From positions 235,182 to 249,565 of the forward strand of contig CAAAJI010000032.1 in NCBI GenBank assembly GCA_900642245.1: a stretch of DNA of 14,384 nt. The letters are read 5' to 3'. Shown here piece after piece: positions 1 to 9,499 of the stretch. Source of the stretch: Fragilaria radians. Taxonomy: Eukaryota > Bacillariophyta > Fragilariophyceae > Fragilariales > Fragilariaceae. The position numbers were made by a program, and so were the translations under genes. Under the pieces are notes generated by a model, which saw only the letters and a program-made list of their open reading frames with translations, did no database searches and had not been told where the DNA came from. Position 1 is the stretch's first letter; each line of letters opens with the position of its first letter.

Positions 1-60
1 GGCAATGATAAATAATCCCAATTTAAAAGTCAAATAGAACACTGAATAGAAAAGACAATA

Positions 61-81
61 GGGTACCCACGTTTAAACGTG
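61..81. repeat. Two abutting perfect palindromes
   Basis: GGGTACCC (61-68) is followed, sharing one base, by the 14-bp perfect palindrome CACGTTTAAACGTG (68-81). Nothing else in 1-600 reads as coding on either strand beyond short chance frames, so this AT-rich stretch is otherwise blank. The palindrome could be a dimeric transcription-factor site or chance. Confidence 0.4.
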
Positions 82-859
82 TTAGCAAGTCTTCTATTCA
101 GATGAAAAAGAGACAAAGAAGAGTTGATAGCACAAAAAAGATGCACTAAAAGTTGCAATTACTAAATTACTCTTTACTTATTGCTGACTCACATATTTGA
201 TGATTCACGTTCTTTGTGAATTTCCATATATCCTTAATGATTAACCTAAACAAATAAAACCTAATCTTGAATGAACATAAGGGATATTCCAATATTTGTA
301 ACTCAGAGAAACTCACCATTCCAGTTGAATGAGACCAGAAAAATAGGATTGACAAGCAATGTTTAGGCATCACTTAATTTGTCCGATGATTCATTGTCAT
401 CCAAATTTGTGGAAGGAACGAAAAGGGCAGTTACCTTGGACCTGTCCAGAACTAGATGTGTAAGTATAAGAATATCTTAATTCTATTATTATTTTACTTT
501 TACTAACAAAAATGGACATTGCCACTACCAATCCATAAATGCATCTCTTAGTCAAATAATTACTATTAGACTGGATATTGCTCATTACCTATAGTGTCAG
601 GAATTGTTTTTGATTCAAACGTCAAGGTATGTCACCGTAGGTAGGGATCTACATCGAAACAAGAAATGTGTACCTTCGGAGAATACCTGGAAAAGTACAG
701 TAAACTGGTTTCGCTTGAGACTGCGAGCATCAGTATTCTCGTAGTTACCATTATGTGGAAATGTTGAATGTTATCAGACAAAATTTTGATGTACGTGCTT
801 CATATCACGAGAAGATGTCTTCTCTTTGTACCCGACTGGTCAAACAACCGCCGCCGCAC

Positions 860-1350
860 AAATGTGATGGTAAATGACATTTCAATTCCTCGTGCGTGAC
901 TATGTCTTTGGTAGGAATGCAGCGGCATTATCCTCAAAAATTTCACAACAAGTCTCTGGCGTCAGCCACAAGGCTACCCCTGGTGCATTGATTTTGTCAA
1001 GCAGGTAAGTGATGACGTGATGAAACAGGTTGCCTCTGATAATGCAACTAACTCACTCTCAGTTGTTGACAGCAAGATTGTATCTTGCAGTTTGCATTGC
1101 CAAAGAGTGATGAGTTTGCAAAGAATACTATGAAGCCACTTCTAGATCTGGCTGTGATCAGATCTTAATCCGCCATATGCTTTTTCCAAGTTTCGCAAAA
1201 GTTGGTGTTGAAATAACAAGTTAAAGTTGGTGGATGTGTTGGTGACATGATTATTTCCTTTTCCCTGTTCCCTAGAAGATTTCAACCCAAATGTTTCATG
1301 GATTGACCGTTACTGTGCCGCTGACAGATGGAGAACCGTACAAGCTAGTC
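860..1350 (-). pseudogene. Copia RNase H remnant
   Basis: Minus-strand frames give REKEIIMSPTHPP (about 1265-1230), CYFNTNFCETWKKH (in place of the usual CYxDADFxGxW), LITARSRSGF (about 1158-1130), STTESELVALSEA (about 1068-1030), EIFEDNAAAF (about 940-912) and NVIYHH (about 880-864). These are the successive landmarks of copia RNase H. The order is perfect, but frameshifts and stops separate them, and the first catalytic Asp region reads NTN instead of DAD. A weaker upstream piece at 1531-1403 starts MAENSQ and probably represents the region just before RNase H. Confidence 0.85.
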
Positions 1351-1639
1351 AACAACAAAAGGAATGTAAGGAGGAGTCAATCTTTCCAGAAAGCTTACCT
1401 TCTCACTGAAACATTGATGCTAAGAGTCCAGGAGCATCCCATAAATATATGCCAATTGCAAATACTCCAGATTTGTTGTAAACTGCTGTTTCAGAAAGTG
1501 AACAAAGGTCTTCCTGACTATTTTCAGCCATAGATATTTTTGATTATTTTGAGGCGGTGCTGGCTCTTTTAGATGTTAGTATAGTGGAATCCTTTCATGT
1601 AGATAAGTTTGCTCATTTTATCTTGGGTATTTCATCCAT

Positions 1640-1910
1640 TTAGGGCTTCCAAGATCAAGAATTGCGCAACGATTGCCATGACACTACCAGGCTGCAGGTC
1701 TCATTATAGTGAACTCTATAACCCTTTTTATGCCCTCCGAGATTCAAAGCCTTTTCCATTTATAAGTTTCTCTACTATTGATCCTTTTCTTTCATTTCAT
1801 TACCCATTCTGATGGAAGCACCTTTGTTCCCGGACATAGGTTTGCGTTAACTCCATCTCCAACTTACCTCTTTTGGTGTGCTCATGAACCATGGCCTCAC
1901 AAAATCAATA
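1640..1910 (-). pseudogene. Copia reverse-transcriptase N-terminal remnant
   Basis: Pieces in different minus-strand frames follow the known copia RT entry order: AMVHEHTKRG (about 1895-1866), then GTKVLPSEWVMK (about 1825-1795), then YKWKRL, then YRVHYNETCSLVVSWQSLR (about 1715-1660). These correspond to the copia consensus of a Lys-Arg-rich strand, YKWKARL, and ETYSPVVxW. At least two frame changes and internal stops separate them. The catalytic YVDD box was not found; the expected place is 1530-1640, where the reading is lost. Confidence 0.75.
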
Positions 1911-1969
1911 AGAATAATGTGTTCATAGTGCAATATGCGGACTGCAAAGAATAAAAGGAAACATATTAG

Positions 1970-2207
1970 TGAGGTTTCAACCCACTAACCTCAGAATAGT
2001 TTACCTTAAGAATTACTTAAGGAAAATGAAATATGTTTACTTTAACAGTTGGGCTAGACAATAAAGTCCAACATCAATTATTCAACGCACTAACTACACC
2101 TATTGGTTAGTTAATTAAACTAACAGTGCGGTTAAAACGGCCTATCGAAAATAGGGCTTATTTACAAGTGCCAAAGTGCACTCCAGATTCACTGGAAATT
2201 TCAGTGA
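1970..2207. repeat. Cluster of small perfect hairpins
   Basis: Perfect inverted repeats follow each other: TGAGGTT/AACCTCA (1970-1976 and 1987-1993), CCTTAAG/CTTAAGG with loop AATTA (2004-2022), GTTAGTT/AACTAAC also with loop AATTA (2106-2124), CCTAT/ATAGG (2141-2155) and TCACTG/CAGTGA (2189-2207). A direct repeat GATTGAATC follows at 2212-2220 and again near 2230. The cluster lies between the integrase and RT remnants of the dead copia element, so it may be a nested small insertion. No coding signal was seen here. Confidence 0.5.
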
Positions 2208-3039
2208 TCAAGATTGAATCCTTGGAGGGATTGAATCAGCTAAGTTCTACAACTAAAAAGTAATGTATTTAATTGAATTACACGTCTATCACCTCTACCA
2301 CATTAGAATACTTCTACAGGCCTAATCGGTGGCATAGTGCATGGTACGTTAGCCAAGAATACACTAATAAAAGCGAACAGAACAATGATTATTCCACTAA
2401 TGAGCATGCTTTTGAATACTGCCTTGACACTCCAAAAGCAGCACCGTATTTCATTCCATTTCAATAAACCAACAGTTATAACTATCAGCAGCTTCCCCAT
2501 ATCAATGCACATTGATCCTGAAATTGCCATAAACTTATCTGGGATTTTCCAACTTGATAAATCAGCAAGCAAGTGTATTGGTCTATCCTACCCTCGGTCG
2601 CAAGAATCCAATGTGTCTGAATGTCCGATTTCATTCCATATTCATCCAAAACTATTTGCGCTGTCGAGACTCTTCGTTTTAAACCATAAAACAAAATCTT
2701 TTATTTAGTGCAAAAAGACAATAAAAAGTTGCAAATTGTTTTAACCATGACAATTTGTTAGTATACACATACTTGAGATTTTCTCAATTTTCGTTTTCGT
2801 ACTCTGATGAGTGAAAAAAATTCGAACTAAAACGAATGTCATGAAATCAGCTCAATCTAAAGTATTTTCTGGCGAATGACAAATCAACATGAAAAAATGG
2901 CTTTTCCATGATCAGCTCACTTCCTATCATTAAATCTCAAAACTTTGTAGCAAAGTAAGTGGCATCGTGTAGTCCTTCTAGTACAAAAGTCATTCTCGAC
3001 CTGGCGTTCAGTCGATTCCCCCTGGCATGTTCACTAGTT

Positions 3040-3345
3040 GGATTGGGATGGAAAAGATTTCTTTACCAGCCTTTAGTTTGGTGATGAATTGGGTTTTAAC
3101 TCAAGGTGCACCCTTGACAGTAGGCACTTTCCCAAGAGGCACATCCAACAGGCAAGCATATTTTCCAAATAATTCTAGTAATTCGTTTTGTTGTTTGGAT
3201 GTAAGATCGTTGCATTTTAGTATCAACAAGCTGTCAAACCGTTCATAAAATTGGGGCGATACTAGTCCGCTTTCAAGGTTGAGGACCAGGTAAGCTGGTT
3301 GAGCATGCTTTTGGGAGACTCCAAGGTATAGTCCTCACAGTTGAA
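3040..3345 (-). pseudogene. Copia integrase C-terminal remnant
   Basis: One minus-strand frame reads GLYLGVSQKHA, then LVLNLESGLVSPQF, then YERFDSLL. This matches the conserved end of copia integrases, G-x-(Y/F)-L-G-x-S-x-x-H-A, then LVLN-x-x-(T/S)-G-x-(V/I)-(S/T)-P-Q-F and FD. The same frame stays open towards lower coordinates as a hydrophilic linker (LLELFGKYACLLDVPLGK) to a TGA in its Gly-Ala-Pro segment near 3107. A TGA also lies just upstream of GLYLG. The remnant is not translatable as a functional protein. Confidence 0.8.
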
Positions 3346-3479
3346 TACCAAGATTACCAGTACCCAGAATATTATAATGAGGCTTTCAACCTGATCGATA
3401 TTCTAATAAGTCAGCATTTAAGTTATTGGAACCATTTTGCGGGTCAACTATGTGAGATCTTGTATAGCAGTTGCCGTTC

Positions 3480-4338
3480 CGGAAAAGAATAGTTTATTTG
3501 AGACTATTTTATCCTCATTTATTTAAGCATTTTTGCTTTTTCAAATTCATTCATTATCTTATGTGTCATTATGCTTTCCAATTCAGATTCAGTACCTTGC
3601 ATTAAATACCACATGCCTACTTCTCATTTGAGTCATCTCTGATTCTTTTCTGGCATCATTTGAAAATTGAAAATATCTGTGTATTTTTGTATGAAAACAA
3701 AGTTGTAAACTGCAGGATATATTTAATTCTATTCATTTTTAATGGGTGACTCCATCATGACGTCTGTCATATCCCTCATCGTAAATGGCCGGCGCTGTAA
3801 CTCTTTTTTTCACGCTATTTGTCCTCATTACTCAGAGGTGTAGAGTGCTCTCTGGTTTACTATTTGAACTTAACAGCCAGGTTTGGCAAATTTGTCCAGT
3901 TTTTGTAAGGTTTTTTTGCTTCTCTATATGCTATTTTACTTCGGTTAATTTTCTTTCCGTTGATTGGCAATTAATGACGTCACGACCGTTACCAACATAT
4001 GGTGTTTGTACACCTATACGAGAATAGCAACGACAGAAATATTCCAATTTACAGGTGATGAAAAAATCATGAGACATTCCCATCGACGGAAACTAGGCAC
4101 CTTCCTTTAAAGATCAATCAACACGAGAAAGTGGCTTAGGACATTTTATCGTTTTTTAGAAGTTTTCAAAGTAGAAGAATATTGCAAACAAAAGGAGGAG
4201 AGAAAAGCTCGCAAACATTTTGAATATTAAAAAATTAAATCGGAGTCCTGGGAAAACTTTAGTATTATTGAATGGACATATGTCTGGTTTTTCCTTAGTG
4301 TAGAAGACGTAAGACATAACTTTGGTAAGCTAAATTTA
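3480..4338. promoter_or_regulatory. Upstream region of M11 gene with TGACGT motifs
   Basis: No convincing gene. A TGACGTC occurs at 3758-3764 and a full palindromic TGACGTCA (cAMP-response-element core) at 3975-3982, about 580 and 360 bp before the M11 start. TGACGT/ACGTCA elements are known to mediate CO2/cAMP response in Phaeodactylum carbonic anhydrase promoters; a role here is inference, since six-base matches are common by chance. A pyrimidine-rich tract lies inside the first exon (about 4350-4380). The 80-codon open frame at 3785-4027 has no recognisable features. Confidence 0.25.
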
Positions 4339-6980
4339 ATGAGGCTTGCCGCTCCTTTCCTTTTCCTTTCCCTTTCCAACTCTGTCATCGGTGAAACTGT
4401 CACGGTAAGACAGCATTAATATGATTGTATCAACTCTATGATCCTACCTTCCTCATTATATTATTTCTAGTTTCCTGGATCTTCGAATATTCGACGACGC
4501 GCTCAGGGAAGACCTCAACGTCGCCGTCGATCTAAGAAAGCTTGTTTAGTCCTTCTATCTGAAAAAGATTACGAAGACCGTCGTGATGAAGATCAGCCTC
4601 TAGAATGTGTCCTACAGGGTGCAGATTTGAATGGTACAAGATACAAAAAAGTTCGATTGGCAGGACTTACAACTCGTTGGGCTCATGAAAATCGAGTAAA
4701 GAGTGGTCAATCCACAATTTTCTCGCCAAATGCTGAGATTGATGATAGTGCTAGTGAACTCATCATTCCTGCTGGTGGAACAATTGAGGTACGTCAGGTT
4801 TATTAAGAATGAAATGTTTGTTCAAAGAGATCGACTGATCAGATATGATTGGAATCCTTTCTTTGTTATCAGCTTGGAAATGCAACCGATGCTGCCACAG
4901 GATTTTCTCCAGAAGTTGCCACAAGAGGAATCGATCCTTCTGCATTCTTCTGGGATCGTCGATTGAGAACTGGAACAAAAAGAGTGTTGGTTCTTCGAGC
5001 AGTTGCTTCTGATAAGTCTACTACTGCAACGGAGGCAGAACTATCCGATGATATTTTTGGTACATCTGGTGATGTCATTAATCTCAAAACTCAGTATCGT
5101 TCCTGTTCGGATAATCAATTGATCTTTGAGCCATTGACGACCAATAGCCTTGTAGGAACAGATGGTGTTTACACTGTGAATATCCCTTCAACAGTAGTGA
5201 CAGGTGCTGCTGATGGTGTCATTGTCGATTCGATAATAGCAAAGGCAACTGCAGATCTTGGTTCCTTGACCTCTCTCGTAGACTATGTGATGGTATGTGT
5301 CCCACCAGGAACAAGTGGTGGTTGGATAGCCTACGCGTATATCAACTATTGGCTATCAGTATATAATGACAATTGGTGCCGTTATCCATCTGGACAATTG
5401 CATGAAATCGGTAAGTCTGTTGTGCTTCTGTTTCATTGATCACACTACTTTTGTTAACATGGTTTTTGTTAGGACACAATTTGAACCTCGGACATTCAGG
5501 AGAAGGTACTGTGGAATATGGCGACCAATCAGGAATGATGGTAAGCAATTTTCTTTTGGAGCAAACGAAAATGTTCCCCTCTCAAAATTCCTTTCATTTC
5601 AACCTCAAACAATAGGGTTACTCCTATAGCAGTGATGAAGGTCCAATCATGTGCTTCAATGGAGCAAAGACCTGGCAGCTCGGATGGTATTCGGCTTTTC
5701 ATGTTGACCTTCCCATTGGCACGTCTTATGCGTGGAGTGGCAACTTGATCGGATTTTCTCAGAAGGCTTCCGCGTTAGCCACAGACAAGATGATCGTCAG
5801 AATTAAGAGCAGTACAATAGATGTTTATGTACATTACAATGCCATGATTGGATTCAATAGTGGCACAAGGGAAGGAGGAAATCAAGTTTTGGTGACGACT
5901 CGTAATCCAGGTACAGGATACTCCGCTTCAAGCTTACAGGCCAAGTTGAGTGCAACTGGCATACACACGATTGCAAATTTTGCAGGAACGACAAACGCAT
6001 TGACAATCGAGGTAGTCTCCATTGTAACTGCGACCACTCCTGCAAGGGCTTTCGTTCGTATTAGTTTGGGTCCGTGGACACCCACAGCAGCTCCTATTCC
6101 AACATCCTTACCCACGCCACTCCCAACTTCTAGTAGGCCGACGCCTCTTCCCACTACAAGCAGGCCAACACCATTTCCCACCACAAGCAGGCCAACTCCA
6201 TTTCCCACCACGAGACGACCGACACCATTTCCTACCACTAAGAAACCAACTCCGTTTCCTACCACACGTAAGCCGACACCATTCCCAACAACACGAGCAC
6301 CAACTTCATCTCCTACTAGACGACCAACTCCTTTTCCAACAACCCGAAAGCCAACTCCTTTTCCTACAACAAGAACCCCGACAGCATTCCCAACAACTCT
6401 TCAGCCCACATCGAAGCCAACCACCTTAGCTCCTAGCACATTGCAACCAACCGCCAATCCTACAACTTCAACTCCAACGACATCTCCTACATCATTGGCA
6501 CCAACTCTTGTTCCTACTACATCAACACCCACCGGCTCCCCCACTTCACTGGAACCCTCTCCAAGTCCTACGACTTTGCCAACAGCAACTCCTACATTGG
6601 AACCCACAGCTTCTCCCACAATACCACCAACTGAATCTCCTACAACATCACCCACGGCTTCTCCTACAAGTTCTCCCACATTATCTACTACAAGTTCTCC
6701 AACAGATTCTCCTACAAGCTCTCCCATAGATTCTCCTACAGTGCCTCCGACAGCTGTGGAAATCACTATTGATCCTACAACTTCTCCCACCGCGCCTCCG
6801 ACAGCTGAGGAAATTGTTACAGATCCTACAACTTCTCCCACAGCCCCTCCAACAGCAGTGGAAATCACTACAGATCCAACAACTTCTCCCACAGCTCCTC
6901 CAACAGCATTGGAAATCGCTACAGATCCTACAACTTCTCCCACAGCACCACCAACTGCAGTGGAATCAACATCAATCTAG
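4339..6980 (+). CDS. Secreted M11 (gametolysin-like) metallopeptidase with PT-rich stalk
   Basis: Five exons: 4339-4404, 4471-4788, 4873-5410, 5473-5540 and 5616-6980. All four introns are GT-AG, the frame is kept, and the product is 784 aa. Residues 1-18 or so are a signal peptide (MRLAAPFLFLSLS, then NSVIG). Exon 2 begins with an Arg-rich patch (RRRAQGRPQRRRR) that could be a propeptide or processing site. The catalytic zinc site is HEIGHNLNLGH: His305, His309 and His315 as ligands, Glu306 as the base. It is followed by MMGYSYSS, a plausible Met-turn. Family M11 comprises zinc peptidases of algae; Chlamydomonas gametolysin digests the cell wall. From about residue 486 to the end is a Pro-Thr stalk, as in many diatom and brown-algal wall-associated proteins. 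The stop follows without a hydrophobic or GPI-like tail, so the enzyme is probably secreted or wall-bound. The start was chosen because it supplies the signal peptide. The substrate is unknown. Confidence 0.88.
6135..6374 (+). repeat. 27-bp tandem repeat encoding basic RPTPFPTT(S/R/K) units
   Basis: Nine-residue units RPTPLPTTS, RPTPFPTTS, RPTPFPTTR, RPTPFPTTK, KPTPFPTTR and KPTPFPTTR run from 6135 to 6296. One degenerate eight-residue unit follows at 6297-6320, then two more full units to 6374. Each unit starts and/or ends with Arg or Lys, so the proximal stalk is positively charged. The same type of repeat occurs in the paralogue at about 8640-8850. Confidence 0.85.
6753..6956 (+). repeat. 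51-bp tandem repeat at the 3' end of the M11 gene
   Basis: Four consecutive 51-bp units (6753-6803, 6804-6854, 6855-6905, 6906-6956) and a short partial copy. Each encodes a 17-residue motif with an acidic head, of the form A-x-E-I-x-x-DPTTSPTAPPT. The paralogue at 7382-9499 carries only isolated single occurrences of this motif near its end, so the array expanded in the upstream gene or contracted in the other. Confidence 0.85.
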
Positions 6981-7381
6981 GTCAGATTAACCCTGAAACA
7001 AGGGCATTTGCAACAATACCTATACCTGCAACTTTGTTGAAATTGCCTAACATCAAGTAAACATCCCAAAGTTCCTATTAGTAGCATCACCTAGGATTAT
7101 AGAACATAATACAGAACCTACACTATTGACTCCTAACTTGCAATAGCGTTGGAAACAAAGTATGTTTGTTGCAAGGTGAAATTTGATATTTAATTATACA
7201 AGTTTATTATCACTTCTTGTAATTGAATTTGCTATCATTTTCTTGTATCATGAGATTCCTTCATATCCACTTACTTGGTGTACGTATGATAAGCCTTGTT
7301 GACCTTATTTTCTTTAAGTTATAATTCAAAGACAATGATCAATCTATAAAATAATTTATTGACTTTGAAATATATTTGTGT
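6981..7381. other. Spacer between the two M11 copies
   Basis: AT-rich sequence with no exon recognisable as a counterpart of M11 exons 1-2. A short frame at 7250-7324 begins MRFLHIHLL, in phase with the downstream paralogue, but it ends at TAA (7322-7324). A second in-frame TAA lies at 7352-7354, and no AG dinucleotide is present from 7355 to 7381, so it cannot be spliced canonically to the conserved exon. The spacer presumably holds the 3' UTR of the first gene and any promoter of the second. Confidence 0.6.
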
Positions 7382-9499
7382 GGAAATGCGACGGATGCTG
7401 CGGCAGGAAATTTTCCAGGCGTTGCCACGAGAGGAATGGATCCTACTGATTTCTTTTGGAGTCGTCGATTGAGGACTGGTACTAAAAGGGTCTTGGTTCT
7501 TCGTGCAGTTGCTTCCGATAGGTCTACGACTGCCTCAGAAGCAGAACTATCTGATGATATTTTTGGTACATCTGGTGATGTCATCAATCTGAAAACTCAG
7601 TATCGCTCCTGTTCGGATAATCAATTGATATTTGAACCATTGACAACCAACAGCCGTGTTGGACCTGATGGAGTTTACACTGTGAGTATTCCCTCAACTG
7701 TAGTGGCAGGTACTAGTGATCGCAACATTGTCACTGCCATGGTAGATAAGGCGACCGCTGATCTAGGATCCTTGACCTCTCTCGTAGACTATGTGATGGT
7801 ATGTGTCCCACCAGGAACAAGTGGTGGTTGGATTGCCTATGCGTATATCAACTATTGGCTATCGGTATATAATGACAATTGGTGCCGTTATCCATCGGGA
7901 CAATTGCATGAAATTGGTAAGTCTGTCGAGCTTTTCTTCATCACTGAGAGTGATATTTCTCTTACATACTATTCATTAGGGCACAATTTAAATCTTGGAC
8001 ACTCTGGCGAAGGGACTTCGGAATACGACGATCAATCAGGAATGATGGTACGTTATTTCATTTTGGATTCAGCAAAAGATTTAAATTGTATTTATCTCAC
8101 TATCGACTACAAATAATAGGGTTATTCTTACAGCAGTGATGAAGGTCCTATCATGTGCTTCAATGGAGCAAAGACCTGGCAGCTCGGATGGTATTCGGCA
8201 TATCACGTGGACCTTCCAATTGGCACGTCGTATGCTTGGAGTGGCGATTTGATCGGATTCTCCCAAAAGGCTTCAGCGACAGCCACAGACAAGATGATTG
8301 TCAGGATTAAGAGCAGTACTATAGATGTCTATGTACATTACAATGCCATGGTTGGATTCAATAGTGGTACAAGAGAAGGAGGAAATCAAGTTTTGGTGGC
8401 GACTCGTAATCCAGGAACAGGATACGCCGCATCAACCTTGAGAGCCAAATTGAGTGCCAGTGGCATTCATACGATTTCCAATTTTGCAGGAACAACTAGT
8501 GCATTGACAATCGAGGTAGTCTCAATTGTAACTGCGACCACTCCGGCAAGGGCTTTTGTTCGTATTAGTTTGGGTCCGTGGACACCGACGGCAGCGCTTG
8601 TTCCAACATCCTTCCCTACTCCTCGCCCAACCTCTAGTAGGCCGACGCCACTTCCCACTACAAGCAGGCCAACTCCATTTCCCACCACAAGCAGACCAAC
8701 TCCATTTCCCACCACAAGACGACCGACACCCTTTCCTACCACTAGGAAACCAACGTTGTCTCCTACTACACGTAAGCCGACCTCAGTTCCTACTACGCGG
8801 AAGCCGACCGCAGTTCCTACTAGACAACCAACACCATTTCCAACAACACGAACCCCTACGGCTTCCCCAACGACGCTACAACCGACATCAATGCCAACCA
8901 CAGCCAGTCCAACAGCGGCTCCAAGCACATTGCAACCAACCTTTAATCCTACTTCATCTCCAACGGCATCTCCTACATCCTTGGCACCAACTATTGCTCC
9001 TATTACATCAACACCCACCGGCTCCCCCACTACATTGGAACCTTCTTCAAGTCCTACATCTTCGCCAACAGCTTCTCCCACGGCTGCTCCTTCTTCAGCA
9101 CCTACAGCATCTTCCCCGACAGCTTCACCTACAACATCACCCACAGCGTCTTCCCCTACGGCTTCACCCACAGATTCACCTACAACGTCTCCCACAGGTT
9201 TACCTACAATACCACCAACGGTTTCACCTACATCGTCTCCCACAGATTCTTCCCCCACAGCTTCTCCTACAACATCTCCCACAACTACTCCTTCTTCAGC
9301 GCCCACAGCTGCTCCGACGACATTACCCACATTGTCTCCAACAACGTTGGAAGTCACTTCAGATCCTACGACATCACCTACATCACTACCTACGTCGTCA
9401 CCCACATCGTTACCAACGCCATCACCCACAGTGTCTCCTACAGCAGTAGAAATCACTGCAGATCCTACAACTTCTCCAACATCACAACCTACAGCATAG
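7382..9499 (+). CDS. 5'-truncated tandem M11 metallopeptidase paralogue (possible pseudogene)
   Basis: Homology to the upstream M11 gene starts at GGA 7382, within one codon of its exon 3 acceptor. It continues through 7382-7916, 7980-8047 and 8120-9499, joined by GT-AG introns of 63 and 72 nt at the same positions and phases. The conserved exons have no indel until the stalk (535 and 68 nt in both copies). The zinc site HEIGHNLNLGH, the MMGYSYSS turn and the PT stalk are intact. Signal peptide and exon 2 equivalents are missing. There is no AG acceptor between the in-frame stop at 7352 and 7382. The first in-frame ATG is 7436 (MDPTDFFW), which would give about 642 aa with no secretion signal. 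It is either a recent pseudogene or a gene whose 5' exons I cannot see. Retained introns show it arose by DNA duplication, not retroposition. Confidence 0.75.

Larger units (their letters stand above)
855..3370 (-). mobile_element. Decayed Ty1/copia (CoDi-like) retrotransposon, pol remnants
   Basis: Conceptual translation of the minus strand gives, from high to low coordinates, an integrase C-terminal motif (about 3340-3040), an RT N-terminal region (about 1910-1640) and an RNase H domain (about 1350-860). That is the Ty1/copia order; gypsy elements have integrase last. The reading is broken by many stops and frame changes, so it is a dead copy. No gag, protease or integrase-core match was seen upstream, and only about 970 bp separate the integrase motif from the M11 gene start, so the element is probably 5'-truncated. 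I could not identify LTRs by eye. The stretch 2240-3000, between integrase and RT, holds open frames on both strands that I cannot assign; it may be the diverged pol linker or inserted DNA. Family assignment rests on remembered copia motifs, not on a search. Confidence 0.8.

Noticed and set aside
1291..1533. Plus-strand open frames at 600-1720 first read as a decayed plus-strand gene
   Set aside because: The minus strand of the same region gives ordered copia RNase H and RT landmarks, which explain the sequence far better.
2303..2708. Open frames on both strands at 2303-2708, one minus-strand frame with a membrane-like hydrophobic run
   Set aside because: No recognisable family, conflicting frames on both strands, and position inside the decayed element. 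Not enough to call a gene.
6085..6980. Regular repeats considered as a CRISPR-like array
   Set aside because: Units are contiguous, in frame and lack spacers. They encode a PT stalk.
8556..9449. Plus-strand Gln/His/Leu-rich frame of 297 codons, and the shorter 6508-6729 and 6769-6990 frames
   Set aside because: Shifted reading of the same PT repeat DNA. The conserved paralogous frame continues directly from the catalytic domain.
8467..9456. Antisense open frame of 329 codons across the second PT stalk (and similar ones at 5882-6265 and 6401-6943)
   Set aside because: Its Val-Gly-rich repeats are the exact complement of PT codons, which rarely yield stops in reverse. There is no independent start context, domain or splice support.
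4339..9499. Idea that both M11 units share exons 1-2 through alternative splicing to the second exon 3
   Set aside because: No AG acceptor lies between the last in-frame stop (7352) and the conserved sequence at 7382. The first AG inside the exon would give a different phase and lose conserved residues.
7382..9499. Origin of the truncated M11 copy as a retrocopy
   Set aside because: Both internal introns are retained at the same positions and there is no poly(A) tract.
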